Both the position numbers and the translations under genes were made by a program. From Clostridia bacterium (lineage in GTDB: Bacteria > Bacillota > Clostridia > Oscillospirales > CAG-272): a stretch of DNA of 64,000 nucleotides. The notes beneath the pieces are model-generated. The model saw only the letters and a list, made by a program, of their open reading frames with translations. It was not told the DNA's origin and did not search any database. The stretch lies in assembly GCA_017503105.1 (NCBI GenBank), contig JAFVTS010000010.1, positions 1 through 64,000 on the forward strand. Reading direction: 5' to 3'. How positions within the stretch are numbered: position 1 is the first letter of the stretch; each line of letters opens with the position of its first letter. Shown in pieces: positions 1 to 9,400 of this stretch.

Positions 1-248
1 CTTGAGGGAAGCGCTTTTCCCTCCTCCGCCTCCCAGACGAGCATTCCGTATTCGGCTCCCGCCGGAATTTCTCCAAAATCGACGGCGTAAAGAAGGTATA
101 CCGTTTCCTTAAGAGATAGCGTGTTCGCCTTTATCTCAGGCACGCGCGTTCCCGTATTCTCTGTTTGCGCCGATGCCGTGAACACAGCGATAAGCACGGT
201 CAGAACCAACGTTATAATTACGCTGAATATCCTGTATCTTCGCTTCAT
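1..248 (-). CDS. secreted protein, N-terminal part (continues past the left edge)
   Basis: Reading the minus strand from an ATG at 248 gives 82 codons open to the window edge. The start is chosen for the GGAGG ribosome site about 7 bases upstream. The product begins MKRRYRIFSVIITLVLTVL and reaches an ASAQ-type cleavage region near residue 28, a clear Sec signal peptide. The mature part opens with a VPEIKANTLSLKETVYLLYAVDF-like stretch (residues about 37-59), a pattern common in large secreted Clostridia proteins of unknown function. The rest is outside the window, so no function is assigned. A good promoter lies upstream at 313-341. Confidence 0.75.
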   Translation of the reverse strand, partial: MKRRYRIFSVIITLVLTVLIAVFTASAQTENTGTRVPEIKANTLSLKETVYLLYAVDFGEIPAGAEYGMLVWEAEEGKALPS

Positions 249-312
249 TTTTTTGCCTCCGTTTACGTCCTTAAAGATTTTTATGAAAATTTAAATTAAT
301 TATTCTTTTTTT

Positions 313-341
313 ATTTTAGCATTTTTAATTATAATTGTCAA
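313..341 (-). promoter_or_regulatory. sigma-A type promoter for the partial secreted-protein gene
   Basis: On the minus strand TTGACA (336-341) is separated by 17 bases from TAAAAT (313-318). It points at the gene starting at 248. Confidence 0.6.
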
Positions 342-437
342 TGTTTTCTTGCAACATTGTAAAATTTGTAAATTTTCCGGTAAAATCCTTATAAACCGCG
401 CTCTCAAAATATTTTTTCACGAAATTTTAAAAAAGGG

Positions 438-466
438 TTGAAATCTCCGACGGATTGTGATATTAT
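438..466 (+). promoter_or_regulatory. sigma-A type promoter for the ABC exporter operon
   Basis: TTGAAA (438-443), a 17-base spacer and TATTAT (461-466), with an extended TG one base before the -10. Transcription would start near 473, about 207 bases ahead of the ABC gene, leaving a long leader. Confidence 0.65.
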
Positions 467-472
467 TAACTT

Positions 473-679
473 AACCGCAAGGTGTTTGCGGGAAATACGC
501 AGGGCGCAGATCTTAGCCCGAGAGAACCTGAAAGGTGTAATTTTTCTAAATCGGCTTTTTGCTGTAAAAGAAAATACTCCCCAAAGAGTGACCCCTCGGA
601 GCGGTGGTTTTGCGTCGTTTTTGTTTTTCAGGCACGGAATAAGTGCCGCGATTTTTGGCTTTTTTGAGAGGTAAAAGCT
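473..679 (+). promoter_or_regulatory. long structured 5' leader, possible attenuator
   Basis: The leader holds several short hairpins: CCGCAA/TTGCGG (475-491), TGCG/CGCA (487-501, sharing bases with the first), GGGC/GCCC (502-519) and ACCT/AGGT (526-536). It ends in a weak stem GGCAC/GTGCC (631-647) followed by T-rich sequence. Overlapping alternative stems plus a terminator-like end suggest conditional termination. No known riboswitch class could be recognised by its core sequence; a short open frame across it looks non-coding. Confidence 0.4.
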
Positions 680-2995
680 ATGAACAGATTCGAAAAGATC
701 ACAAAAAACAAACCTATCCCTCGGGCGGCAGAGGAAGTTCTGAACGCAATGCTCGAAGACGGAGATGACGTGCTCTTCGCCATAGTCGGAGATTTAAGCA
801 AAAACGGAAGATACTGTGAAACGGCACTCTTCTTCACAAAGGAAAAAGTGGTGTCCTTCGACGGAAAACCGGGAGAGAGCAAGTGCTATCTCTTCTCGGA
901 AATAAAAAACGTTGAGGCAAAGAGAATGTACGGAAACGCCGTGCTCTCTGCAGAAATGCAAGACGGAAAAAGAGAGATCTTCTTCAGATATACGTATGCA
1001 ATAGCCGCACTTTGCGACGCGGCGGCACTTTTCATAAACCACGTACGCGACGGAGCGAACATCCACGACGAGACAGCCGTTATGGGAGTCGTCTTTGAGC
1101 GCGCGCTCAGCGTTTGCCCGAAGTGCGGACGAACCCTTCTGAACTCGGGCGCGGAATGCATTATGTGCCGCTCGAAGAAGAAAATAATCAAGAAGCTGTC
1201 GGTCTACGTTTTGCCGCAGATGAAGGTGATGATACTTTGTATACTTCTCTCACTCTTCACGACGGCTATGGCTCTCGTTCCGCCGATAATCACGGGATTT
1301 ATAGTGGACGAGGTCTTCCCGACGGGCGCAGGCTCCGGCTTCGGACCCCTGATCGCTCTTAAAAAAGCGATAGGCGCTGACAATCCGCAAACGCTCCTGA
1401 CCGTTCTGATACTCGCGCTCTTCGCGGTATACCTTCTTCAGCATCTGGTCGGTACTATCCGTCAGTATTTTATGAGGAGCATCGGCGACAAGGCTGTTGC
1501 CGCGCTGAGAAATGACATCTACCGCAAGGCTCAGCACCTTCCGATGCGTTTTTACGACAAGACCTCGACAGGCTCGGTCATCAACCGTATATCGAGCGAC
1601 TCCTCGACTCTTCAGCAGTTCGTTCTGCGCATAACGCAAGAGGCGGTGGTTCACTTCTTCCAGCTCATCGGCATCGTCGTAATAATGATGGTCCTTAACC
1701 CCGTTATGACCCTGCTTTCGCTCATACCCGTCGTATTTATAGTTATCGCGACGAGGGTCTTCTCAAAAAAGATCCGTCCTTACTATCACAGGATCTGGAG
1801 AAGGTGGTCAAGCGTAGTTTCCACCCTTTCCGACACCATCCCTTGCATCAAGGTCGTAAAGTCCTTCACGGGTGAGGACAGAACGGCAAAGAAGTTCGAG
1901 GATAAAAACAACGATTGGCTTGAGATGGACCTTAAAATAGGCAAGCTCGCGACGGCGTTCCCCCACGTTATCGCCTTTCTCGTGTCCTGCGGCTCTCTTT
2001 TCATCTGGGCATTCGGCGGCAACAGAGTCCTTGACGGCGACCCCGCATACTCCGCAGGTCTTATAGTTTCCTTCATCTCCTACGCGTCAATGTTCTACAA
2101 CCCCGTTACCTTCTTCGCAAACCTCTCCGATTCGTTTCAGAGTGCTCTTGCTTCGACGGAAAAGATACTTGATATACTTGAAGCTGAGCCCGAAAGTCAG
2201 GCGGAATCCTACGTCGTGCCCGACAAGCTTCAGGGAAAGATAGAATTCCTTCACGTCGGCTTCTCCTTCGACAGAACCAAGAAGGTCCTCGACGACGTAA
2301 CTCTCACGATAAATCCCGGCGAGGTCGTAGGTATAGTAGGAACGACGGGCTCGGGAAAATCCACCCTCGTCAACCTGCTTATGCGATTCTACGACGGATA
2401 CTCGGGCGAGATACTCGTCGACGGTCATAACATAAAGAACTTCGATCTTTCCGCATACCGCTCGCAGATAGGCTACGTTCAGCAAGAGCCGACGATGTTC
2501 AGCGACACGATCTACAACAACATAGCGTACAGCAACCCCGACGCTACCGTGGACGACGTAATTCACGCGGCTGATATCGCAAACGCTCACGGCTTCATAG
2601 CGCGCCAGCCCGATGCTTACGACACTATGCTCGGAGAGCGCGGCGTCGGCGTTTCGGGAGGAGAAAAGCAACGTATATCCATTGCCCGCGCCGTTCTTAT
2701 GAGTCCTTCAATACTTATCTTTGACGAAGCAACGGCGGCTGTCGATTCGGAAACGGAGCACCTTATCCAAGAGGCGATAGACAGACTTATCCAAGGAAAA
2801 ACCACTCTTATGATAGCTCACCGCCTGTCCACCCTTCGCCGCGCCAACAGAATAATCGTCGTTGACGGCGGCAGAATAATCGAAAACGGCTCGCCCGAGG
2901 AGCTTATGGCAAAGAAGGGCAAATACTACAAGCTCGTTCAGATACAGTCAATGACTCAGGACGCCGAAAAACTGAAAGAGGAAGAGAGGTTTTAA
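680..2995 (+). CDS. ABC exporter (fused membrane and ATPase domains) with N-terminal zinc-ribbon region, DUF1854-associated type
   Basis: A 771-residue half-transporter. Residues 1-140 form an extra soluble region, followed by a CPKC...CIMC zinc-ribbon at about 146-165, then a six-helix ABC membrane domain (about 185-480). The ATPase carries a Walker A (GTTGSGKST, about 554-562), a signature VSGGEKQR (about 658), a Walker B with DE at about 682-683 and a switch histidine in IAHRLS near 714. It should work as a homodimer exporting a substrate from the inner face of the membrane. The next gene starts four bases after its stop and encodes a DUF1854 protein; ABC exporters of this arrangement are known partners of that family, some linked to cyanophycin gene sets. 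The substrate cannot be read from the sequence. Confidence 0.9.
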   Translation: MNRFEKITKNKPIPRAAEEVLNAMLEDGDDVLFAIVGDLSKNGRYCETALFFTKEKVVSFDGKPGESKCYLFSEIKNVEAKRMYGNAVLSAEMQDGKREIFFRYTYAIAALCDAAALFINHVRDGANIHDETAVMGVVFERALSVCPKCGRTLLNSGAECIMCRSKKKIIKKLSVYVLPQMKVMILCILLSLFTTAMALVPPIITGFIVDEVFPTGAGSGFGPLIALKKAIGADNPQTLLTVLILALFAVYLLQHLVGTIRQYFMRSIGDKAVAALRNDIYRKAQHLPMRFYDKTSTGSVINRISSDSSTLQQFVLRITQEAVVHFFQLIGIVVIMMVLNPVMTLLSLIPVVFIVIATRVFSKKIRPYYHRIWRRWSSVVSTLSDTIPCIKVVKSFTGEDRTAKKFEDKNNDWLEMDLKIGKLATAFPHVIAFLVSCGSLFIWAFGGNRVLDGDPAYSAGLIVSFISYASMFYNPVTFFANLSDSFQSALASTEKILDILEAEPESQAESYVVPDKLQGKIEFLHVGFSFDRTKKVLDDVTLTINPGEVVGIVGTTGSGKSTLVNLLMRFYDGYSGEILVDGHNIKNFDLSAYRSQIGYVQQEPTMFSDTIYNNIAYSNPDATVDDVIHAADIANAHGFIARQPDAYDTMLGERGVGVSGGEKQRISIARAVLMSPSILIFDEATAAVDSETEHLIQEAIDRLIQGKTTLMIAHRLSTLRRANRIIVVDGGRIIENGSPEELMAKKGKYYKLVQIQSMTQDAEKLKEEERF

Positions 2996-2999
2996 GAGT

Positions 3000-3521
3000 A
3001 TGTCAGAAGAAAAAAAGCTCATCGTCGCACCGTCCGAATACAGACACATAGTAGAGGGCGGCGACAAAATAGTAAAATACGAAAACAACCTCGTCACCCT
3101 TATTCTTGACAGTGGCGAAGCTATTGAAGCTCTTGAGCCGAGAAGACTCTTCCCCGTTTCAAAGCGCGACGTTTACATAAGCCTTCTTGACAGCGAGGGA
3201 ATAGAGCGCGGACTTATACGCGCCCTCTCGGACCTTGACGAAGCTTCGCTTTCGGTCGTTGAAGAAAGCCTGAACGACTACTACCTCGTTCCGAAGATCA
3301 CAAAGATACTCTCCATTACGGAAAAATCGGGAACGATAAGATGGACGGTGGTAACGGAGCGCGGGGAAAAGTGCTTTGACGTCAGAAACCGAAATCACGA
3401 TATTCGCGTATCCAAGGACGGCAAGGTCAGAGTTCGCGACTCGGACGACAACCGTTACGAGATCGACGACTACCGCCTTCTCGATTCAAGAAGCCGTGCA
3501 AGGCTCATATCTTATTTGTAA
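3000..3521 (+). CDS. DUF1854 family protein, partner of the upstream ABC exporter
   Basis: 173 residues matching the DUF1854 pattern: an N-terminal beta segment, a RRLFPVSKRDVYISLLDSEG core (residues about 48-67), a central helix ending near NDYYLVP, a repeated beta region with IRWTVVTERGEKCF, and a C-terminal DDNRYEIDDYRLLDSRSR. There is no membrane segment or signal peptide, so it should be cytosolic. It lies four bases after the ABC gene stop, so the two are almost certainly co-translated. Family members are consistently encoded with zinc-ribbon ABC exporters; a regulatory or coupling subunit role is inference. The end of the gene enters the palindrome at 3515-3536. Confidence 0.85.
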   Translation: MSEEKKLIVAPSEYRHIVEGGDKIVKYENNLVTLILDSGEAIEALEPRRLFPVSKRDVYISLLDSEGIERGLIRALSDLDEASLSVVEESLNDYYLVPKITKILSITEKSGTIRWTVVTERGEKCFDVRNRNHDIRVSKDGKVRVRDSDDNRYEIDDYRLLDSRSRARLISYL

Positions 3522-3572
3522 ATTTAAGTTTACAAAAATTGCCCGCATTGAAGATAAAAACTCGACACGGGT
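3515..3572. repeat. dispersed composite element, copy 1 (palindrome plus ACACGGGT)
   Basis: TTTGTAAA (3515-3522), six bases, then its inverted copy TTTACAAA (3529-3536); 28 bases later ACTCGACACGGGT ends at 3572. Same composite design as the other copies listed. Confidence 0.6.
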
Positions 3573-3594
3573 ACACACGTTTGTTATAAACAGC

Positions 3595-3630
3595 AAAAAG
3601 GCGGAGAACGCAAGGTTCTCCGCCTTTTTC
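3595..3630. terminator. bidirectional Rho-independent terminator
   Basis: GGCGGAGAAC/GTTCTCCGCC stem with A-tract before and T-tract after, between the convergent DUF1854 and UPF0210 genes. Confidence 0.85.
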
Positions 3631-3666
3631 TCTTGTGCGGTCTTCCGGCGAGCCGCTTTTTCTCTT

Positions 3667-5025
3667 TTAGTTCTTGAGCGAATGAATAGGAGCGGGGATT
3701 CTGCCGCCGCGGTTTATAAACGCCTCGCAGGATTCGCTCTTTACGGGCATTATCGGAGCGTAGCCGAGAAGTCCGCCAAACTCGGCACTCTCACCAACGC
3801 CCTTTCCGTATACGGGAATAACTCTTACCGCCGTGGTCTTGGTGTTGACGACGCCTATGGATATCTCGTCCGCGATGATACCGGAAATGGTAGCGGCACT
3901 CGTGTCACCGGGAATGGCTATCATATCAAGACCTACCGAGCATACCGCCGTCATAGCCTCAAGCTTTTCAAGGGTAAGCGTTCCCTTGCTTGCCGCCGCT
4001 ATCATACCTCTGTCCTCCGAAACGGGAATAAACGCACCCGAAAGACCGCCTACGTGGCTCGACGCCATAACACCGCCCTTTTTGACCGCGTCGTTAAGAA
4101 GAGCGAGAGCCGCCGTCGTTCCGTGAGTGCCCGTGCACTCAAGACCCATATTCTCAAGTATCTCCGCAACGGAATCGCCCGCAGCGGGAGTGGGGGCAAG
4201 GGAAAGGTCGACTATTCCGTAAGGAACGCCAAGACGCGCCGCCGCCTCTGCCGCTATGAGCTGACCTACTCTCGTAATTTTGAAGGCTATCTTCTTCACC
4301 GTGTCGGCAAGGGTGGAAAAGTCACACTGCCCCGCCTTCTTTATCGCTGCGGAAACGACGCCGGGACCGCTGACGCCGACGTTGATCACGGTATCGGGCT
4401 CGCCCATTCCGTGAACGGCGCCCGCCATAAAGGGGTTGTCCTCGGGAATGTTTGCGAAAACAACGAGCTTCGCGCAGCCTATGGAATCGTTATCGCGCGT
4501 CAGATACGCGGTTTCCTTGATTATTTCGCCCATACGCTTGACGGCGTCCATATTTATGCCCGCCTTCGTCGTCGCGACGTTTACGGACGAGCAAACGCGA
4601 GTCGTTTCGGTGAGCGCCTGCGGTATGGATTCGATAAGATTTACAGCGCCCTTTATAGCGCCCTTTTGCACGTGCGCGGAATAGCCGCCAATGAAGTTTA
4701 CACCAAGCTCGACAGCCGCGCGCTCAAGCGCCTTTGCAAGCTTCACGAAGCCGTCGGGCGAAAGTCCCGCTCCGACGTAAGAGAGCGGCGTTACGGAAAT
4801 TCGCTTGTTTACTATGGCAATTCCGTAGGTTCTTTCAAGCTCCTCGCAAACCTTGACGAGGTTCTTTGCCGAGGTGGTTATTTTGTCGTATATTTTTTGT
4901 TCAAGACGGGCGGGGTCGTCACTTATGCAATCGAAAAGCGATATGCCCATAGTAACCGTTCTGATATCGAGATTTTCCTCTCTTATCATCGTAACGGTTT
5001 GTAAAATATCCTGTGTATTAAGCAT
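3667..5025 (-). CDS. UPF0210 (PFL) family protein
   Basis: 452 residues, full length for the UPF0210/PFL family of cytosolic proteins that begin with the [30 protein letters not shown]-type N-terminus seen here and have several conserved glycine-rich segments (for example [10 protein letters not shown] near residue 120 and [15 protein letters not shown] near 325). The biochemical role of the family is not established as far as can be said from sequence. The ATG follows directly on the TAA of the upstream ACT gene with no gap, a pairing that is conserved for these two families, so they very likely act together and are translationally coupled. Confidence 0.9.
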   Translation of the reverse strand: MLNTQDILQTVTMIREENLDIRTVTMGISLFDCISDDPARLEQKIYDKITTSAKNLVKVCEELERTYGIAIVNKRISVTPLSYVGAGLSPDGFVKLAKALERAAVELGVNFIGGYSAHVQKGAIKGAVNLIESIPQALTETTRVCSSVNVATTKAGINMDAVKRMGEIIKETAYLTRDNDSIGCAKLVVFANIPEDNPFMAGAVHGMGEPDTVINVGVSGPGVVSAAIKKAGQCDFSTLADTVKKIAFKITRVGQLIAAEAAARLGVPYGIVDLSLAPTPAAGDSVAEILENMGLECTGTHGTTAALALLNDAVKKGGVMASSHVGGLSGAFIPVSEDRGMIAAASKGTLTLEKLEAMTAVCSVGLDMIAIPGDTSAATISGIIADEISIGVVNTKTTAVRVIPVYGKGVGESAEFGGLLGYAPIMPVKSESCEAFINRGGRIPAPIHSLKN

Positions 5026-5295
5026 TTATATTCTGTGCATAGTGTTGAAGATATCCTCGTGCATTACGCGGATGTCAACACCGTTCTCCTCTCCGGCTTT
5101 TTTAAGCTCGTCCGCAAACGCGGCAAAATCAGTATTCAGCGCGTCTATCTCAACGAGCATGATCATCGCAAAATACTCCTTCATAACGGTCTGGCTTATA
5201 TCGACTATATTCGCGCCGAACTTCGCGCACTGCGCGCTTGCGGTGGCAATGATACCGACCTTATCCTTACCTGTAACGGTTATAACAGCTTTCAT
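5026..5295 (-). CDS. ACT domain protein (UPF0237 family)
   Basis: 89 residues starting MKAVITVTGKDKVGIIATAS, a single ACT domain of the UPF0237 type, a small-ligand-binding fold. The start at 5295 is chosen over an in-frame upstream codon because AAGGAG lies seven bases before it. The gene ends with TAA immediately abutting the ATG of the UPF0210 gene. No enzyme domain is attached, so it may sense an amino acid or similar ligand for its partner (inference). A consensus promoter lies just upstream at 5326-5354. Confidence 0.88.
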   Translation of the reverse strand: MKAVITVTGKDKVGIIATASAQCAKFGANIVDISQTVMKEYFAMIMLVEIDALNTDFAAFADELKKAGEENGVDIRVMHEDIFNTMHRI

Positions 5296-5325
5296 TGTTT
5301 GCTCCTTTGTTAAAATTATATCTAT

Positions 5326-5354
5326 ATTATAACGCAAACGCCCCTGCTTTTCAA
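5326..5354 (-). promoter_or_regulatory. sigma-A type promoter for the ACT/UPF0210 pair
   Basis: Minus strand TTGAAA (5349-5354), 17-base spacer, TATAAT (5326-5331), 31 bases ahead of the ACT start codon. Confidence 0.7.
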
Positions 5355-5406
5355 GAGGTAAAAGAAAAGTTTTTATAGCAACAGCCGCCCTTTTATCTTA
5401 TTTGTG

Positions 5407-5435
5407 TTGAAATTCGCCCGATTTTGTGATAAAAT
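5407..5435 (+). promoter_or_regulatory. sigma-A type promoter for truB
   Basis: TTGAAA (5407-5412), 17-base spacer, TAAAAT (5430-5435), with TG before the -10. It rules out a start codon at 5404 and supports the start at 5476. Confidence 0.65.
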
Positions 5436-5475
5436 TAGAATATACGACGAAAAACCGACGAGGAAACCGAAAAAT

Positions 5476-6369
5476 ATGAAAAGCGGACTTATAATACTTA
5501 ATAAAGGCGAGGGTATGACCTCGCAAAGCGCGGTCACGAAACTCAAGCGACTGCTCGGAGCTAAAAAAGCAGGGCACACGGGCACCCTCGACCCTCTGGC
5601 AACGGGCGTTTTGCCGATACTCATAGAAAGAGGCGTCAAGGCAAGCGAGTTTATGCTGACGGGCGACAAGCATTACAGAGCCACTCTTTTGCTCGGCATC
5701 ACTACCGATACGGAGGATATAACGGGCACCGTCCTTTCGGAATGTCCGACGATCCCGAGCGAAGAAGAGGTGAGGCGTGCCGTCCTCTCCTTCGTCGGTG
5801 AATATATGCAAACGCCGCCGATGTATTCCGCGCTTAAAATCGGTGGAAAAAAGCTCTGTGACCTTGCCCGAGAGGGGAAGGAAGTTGAGCGCGAGGCGCG
5901 TCCCGTCAAGATATTCTCAATAGAAATGACGCGTCTTTCCGAGCGCGAGTATTCACTTGATATACACTGCTCTAAAGGGACTTATATACGCACCCTTTGC
6001 GCCGATATTGGCAAAAAACTCGACACGGGTGGGGTGATGAAGACCCTTTGCCGCACGGAAGCGGCAGGCTTCACTCTCGATGACGCCCACACGCTTGCGG
6101 AGCTTGAGGGAATGAGCGAGAGAGAGCTTGAAGCGACTATTATACCCACGGAAAGAATATTCAGAGATAAGCGTGAGGTAAAGCTTTCGGAATTTTACTC
6201 AAGGCTTGCGAAAAACGGGCTTGAGATCTACTTGAAGAAGATCGGCGTGCGCGGTCTTTCGGAGGGCGAGCTCGTCAGACTTTACGATTCTGACGGTGTG
6301 TTTTTTGCGCTCGGAAAGGTAGAGCTGTTTGACTTAGACGCCGCTATAAAGCCGATAAGGCAGTTCTGA
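5476..6369 (+). CDS. truB: tRNA pseudouridine(55) synthase
   Basis: 297 residues. TruB isomerises U55 in the T-loop of tRNAs. The N-terminus MKSGLIILNKGEGMTSQSAV and the catalytic block GHTGTLDPLATGVLP are present, with catalytic Asp at residue 39; the YIRTLCADIGKKL motif and a short C-terminal extension follow. The start at 5476 is chosen because it matches the family N-terminus and because the earlier in-frame ATG at 5404 lies upstream of the promoter. ribF, a common neighbour, is not here; addA begins 49 bases downstream and may be co-transcribed. One ACACGGGT word falls in codons for KKLDTGG (6023-6030). Confidence 0.95.
   Translation: MKSGLIILNKGEGMTSQSAVTKLKRLLGAKKAGHTGTLDPLATGVLPILIERGVKASEFMLTGDKHYRATLLLGITTDTEDITGTVLSECPTIPSEEEVRRAVLSFVGEYMQTPPMYSALKIGGKKLCDLAREGKEVEREARPVKIFSIEMTRLSEREYSLDIHCSKGTYIRTLCADIGKKLDTGGVMKTLCRTEAAGFTLDDAHTLAELEGMSERELEATIIPTERIFRDKREVKLSEFYSRLAKNGLEIYLKKIGVRGLSEGELVRLYDSDGVFFALGKVELFDLDAAIKPIRQF
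6023..6030 (+). repeat. ACACGGGT word inside truB
   Basis: Preceded by AAAAAACTCG as in copies at 3565 and 9330. The encoded KLDTG resembles the usual TruB sequence here, so protein constraint may explain it. Confidence 0.4.
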
Positions 6370-6418
6370 CCCTCCCGCTTTAACGACGAACCGCAACATT
6401 CGAAACACGAGGTACGAT

Positions 6419-9400
6419 ATGGAAAATGAATGGACAGCCGCCCAACGTCTTGCGATAGACAGAAGAGATAAAAGTCTGCTCGTCAGCGCTGCGGCGGGCT
6501 CCGGAAAAACCGCGACGCTGACGCAAAGAATAATAGAAACGCTCCTTGACGAGCAAACGAATATCAGCGAAATGCTTATAGTCACATTTACGAGGGCGGC
6601 AGTAGGTGAACTTCGCGACAGAATAAGCTCGGCTATTAAAAACCGCCTCTCGGAGCGCCCCGGGGACGAGCGTCTTGAAAGACAGCTCTTTCTTCTTCCG
6701 TCGGCGAAAATACTTACCATAGACGCGTTTTGCAACGATTGCCTGAAGAATTTCCCCGAGGAGGCGGGTATAAATCCCGGATACAGGATAGCCGACGCGG
6801 CTGAGATACTCCTCATATCAAAAGAAGTCTTTGACGGGGTGAGTGAAGCTATACTGAGAGGCGAGCTTTCCGACACGGTTACCAAGGAGGGCTACGAGGA
6901 GCTCTGCGACTGCCTTGCGGATTCGAAAAAGATGGCTGACGTGTTCGACGTATTCCGTAAGATATACGAAAAGCTGAGGACCACGACGCGGGGCATCGGC
7001 ACGTTTTCGGAGATGACGGAGGCGTATTCTCCCGCCCGTTACACCACCCCCGGCAACACGGTATTCGGAAGATATATTTTCGAGCAAGAGATAGAGATCT
7101 TCGAATTCCGCGCAAAGCTGTACTCCGATTTTGCATCGGCGCTCGCAAACGACGGCGCAACCGTCGGAAACTACGTAAAAATCGCCTCAGAGGAGGCGGA
7201 AGCCTTTACCCGTGTCGCAAAAACGAAGAATTACGAAGAACTGCGCGATGCCGTCGACGCTCTCAGCTTTTCAAATCTTTCTATGCCTCGCGGCTCGGAA
7301 AAAAGTCCGATTATGGTAGCCTTCGGCGATGCGAGAAAAAAAGAAAAAGAGCATCTCGAAAAGGAAAAAAAGAGATTTTTCGCATATACGGACGAGGAAT
7401 GGCGCGCGTCTATCGAAGCTATATACCGCCTTATGAAGACCTTCGGCAGCGTTCTTCTTCTTTTCGACGCGGCTTTGACCGACAAAAAGAAGGCTCTCGG
7501 CGCTTTCGACTACACCGATATAGAGCGCCTTGCCTTTGACACGCTCGTGAAGGACGGGGAGCCCACGGACGTCGCAAGGAGCATATCGGAGCAATACCGC
7601 TACGTTTATATAGACGAGTACCAGGACGTAAACGACCTTCAGGACTCTATCTTCCGCGCCGTCTCACGAGAGAATAACAGATTTACCGTCGGTGATATAA
7701 AACAGAGCATTTATTCATTCCGCTCGGCAAATCCCGATATTTTCGCCGAGGCAAAGCGCTCTTATCCCGACATTAAGGATGCGCACGACCTGCCCGCAGC
7801 GTCGATCTTTATGTCAAAGAATTTCCGTTCATCGGCGGGCATCGTAGACTTCGTAAACGCCGTATTTGACAAGATGTTCGGCATTTTCGCCTCGGGCATA
7901 GATTACAAGCCCCTCGACAGGCTTGAAGCGGCAAGAAAGCCGCTCGGCAAGTCGTATTACGACGCGCCCGAGATATGCCTTACGCCAACGAGCGAAATAG
8001 AGCTTACCGACGACGGCGGTGACGAAGAAGCAGAAAACATATGCGCCGCGGTAGTTGCCGCAAAAATAAAGGAGCTCATCGAAAGCGGAACGAGGGAAAA
8101 CGAAAAGCTCGTGCTGCCTGAGGACGACCCGAACAAAAAAGGAAACGACCCCCGAATACACCCCGGCGATATTGCCATAATTCTCCGCTCTATGAAAAAC
8201 AAGAGCGAAAAGTACACGAGCGCGCTCACACGCCTTGGCATTCCCGTAAAAACTACGGGCAAAAAGAACTTCTTTATGAACTCCGACGTGCTTCTCGCGC
8301 TCTGCCTTTTAAACAGTATAAACAACCCCTTGCGCGACGTTTATCTTACGGGGCTTTTGCGCTCGCCGCTCTTCGGATTCACAGCGGACGAGCTCGTGAT
8401 GATACGCGGAAAGGAAAAATACAAGCCGTTTTACAAAAGCCTTTGCGAATACACCGACTCGCACCCTGATTTTGAGCGCGGCAAGACTTTCATAAAAACA
8501 CTCGGAAGATGGCGCGAGCTTGCGGAAGGAACGAAGACCGACAAGCTTATCTCCATTCTTTTCAGAGAAGCCGGGCTTCTCGCCCTTGCCTCCGAGCACG
8601 GAGAGAAGGAAAATCTTCTGCGCCTTTACGAATACGCGAGGAGCTTTGAGGGCTCATCCTTTGGTGGGCTCGGAAGCTTCATCGGTTATATAAACAACGT
8701 CATTGCGGAAAAAGAAAGCTTTGACTGCAATATAAGCTCCTCGACCGAGGACGCGGTCACGGTAATGAGCGCACACTCCTCGAAGGGACTCCAGAAGCCT
8801 ATAGTGTTCTTCGCCGACGCGAGCAAGAAAATAGAAAACAAGGATACGAGCGAGAAATTCCTTATGTCCGTCGGATTTGGCGCGGCTCTGCGTCACAGGA
8901 CTCCTCGCGGTCTTGGCGTGGTTGATAACCCGATAGCAGAAGCGGTAAAGGAGAGAATGGACGAAAAGAACTTTGAAGAAGAGCTGAGAATTCTCTACGT
9001 CGCGCTGACGAGAGCCGAGGAACGTCTTTACGTCGTCGGCGCATCTCGCGAGCTCTGCGCAGAGGATTACTATGAAAAGCTCTCTCTGATCTCGAAGAAT
9101 CTTTGCAGCCGCGCCGTCGCAAGAAGGCTTTCCTCGCATTTCGATATAATCACGGCGTCGACGGGACGGGTTCCTAAGGACGCGGAGCTCTTCGTTAAAG
9201 ATTCAAAAGTGGCAGAGGCTATCATAGAAAAGAAAAACAGTATAAAAGAAAAGTCCGAAAATTCGGACGGCGAGACGGCGGAAAGAGCCGAGGACTTGGA
9301 AGAAGGCTCGGAAAAGGCAAAAAAACTCGACACGGGTGCCGACAAAGAGCCTGTCGACACCGTTTCCGACGAAGAACGAGCAGCTCTCGTCGAGCTCTTA

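Noticed and set aside
580-640. T-box-like GGTGG segment in the ABC leader
   Set aside because: GCGGTGGTTTTGCG is too far from the AGGGTGGNACCGCG core.
3376-5004. Long plus-strand open frame (542 codons) opposite the UPF0210 gene
   Set aside because: The minus-strand UPF0210 protein is a clear family member; the plus frame is Arg/Tyr-rich with no motif, a mirror effect of codon bias.
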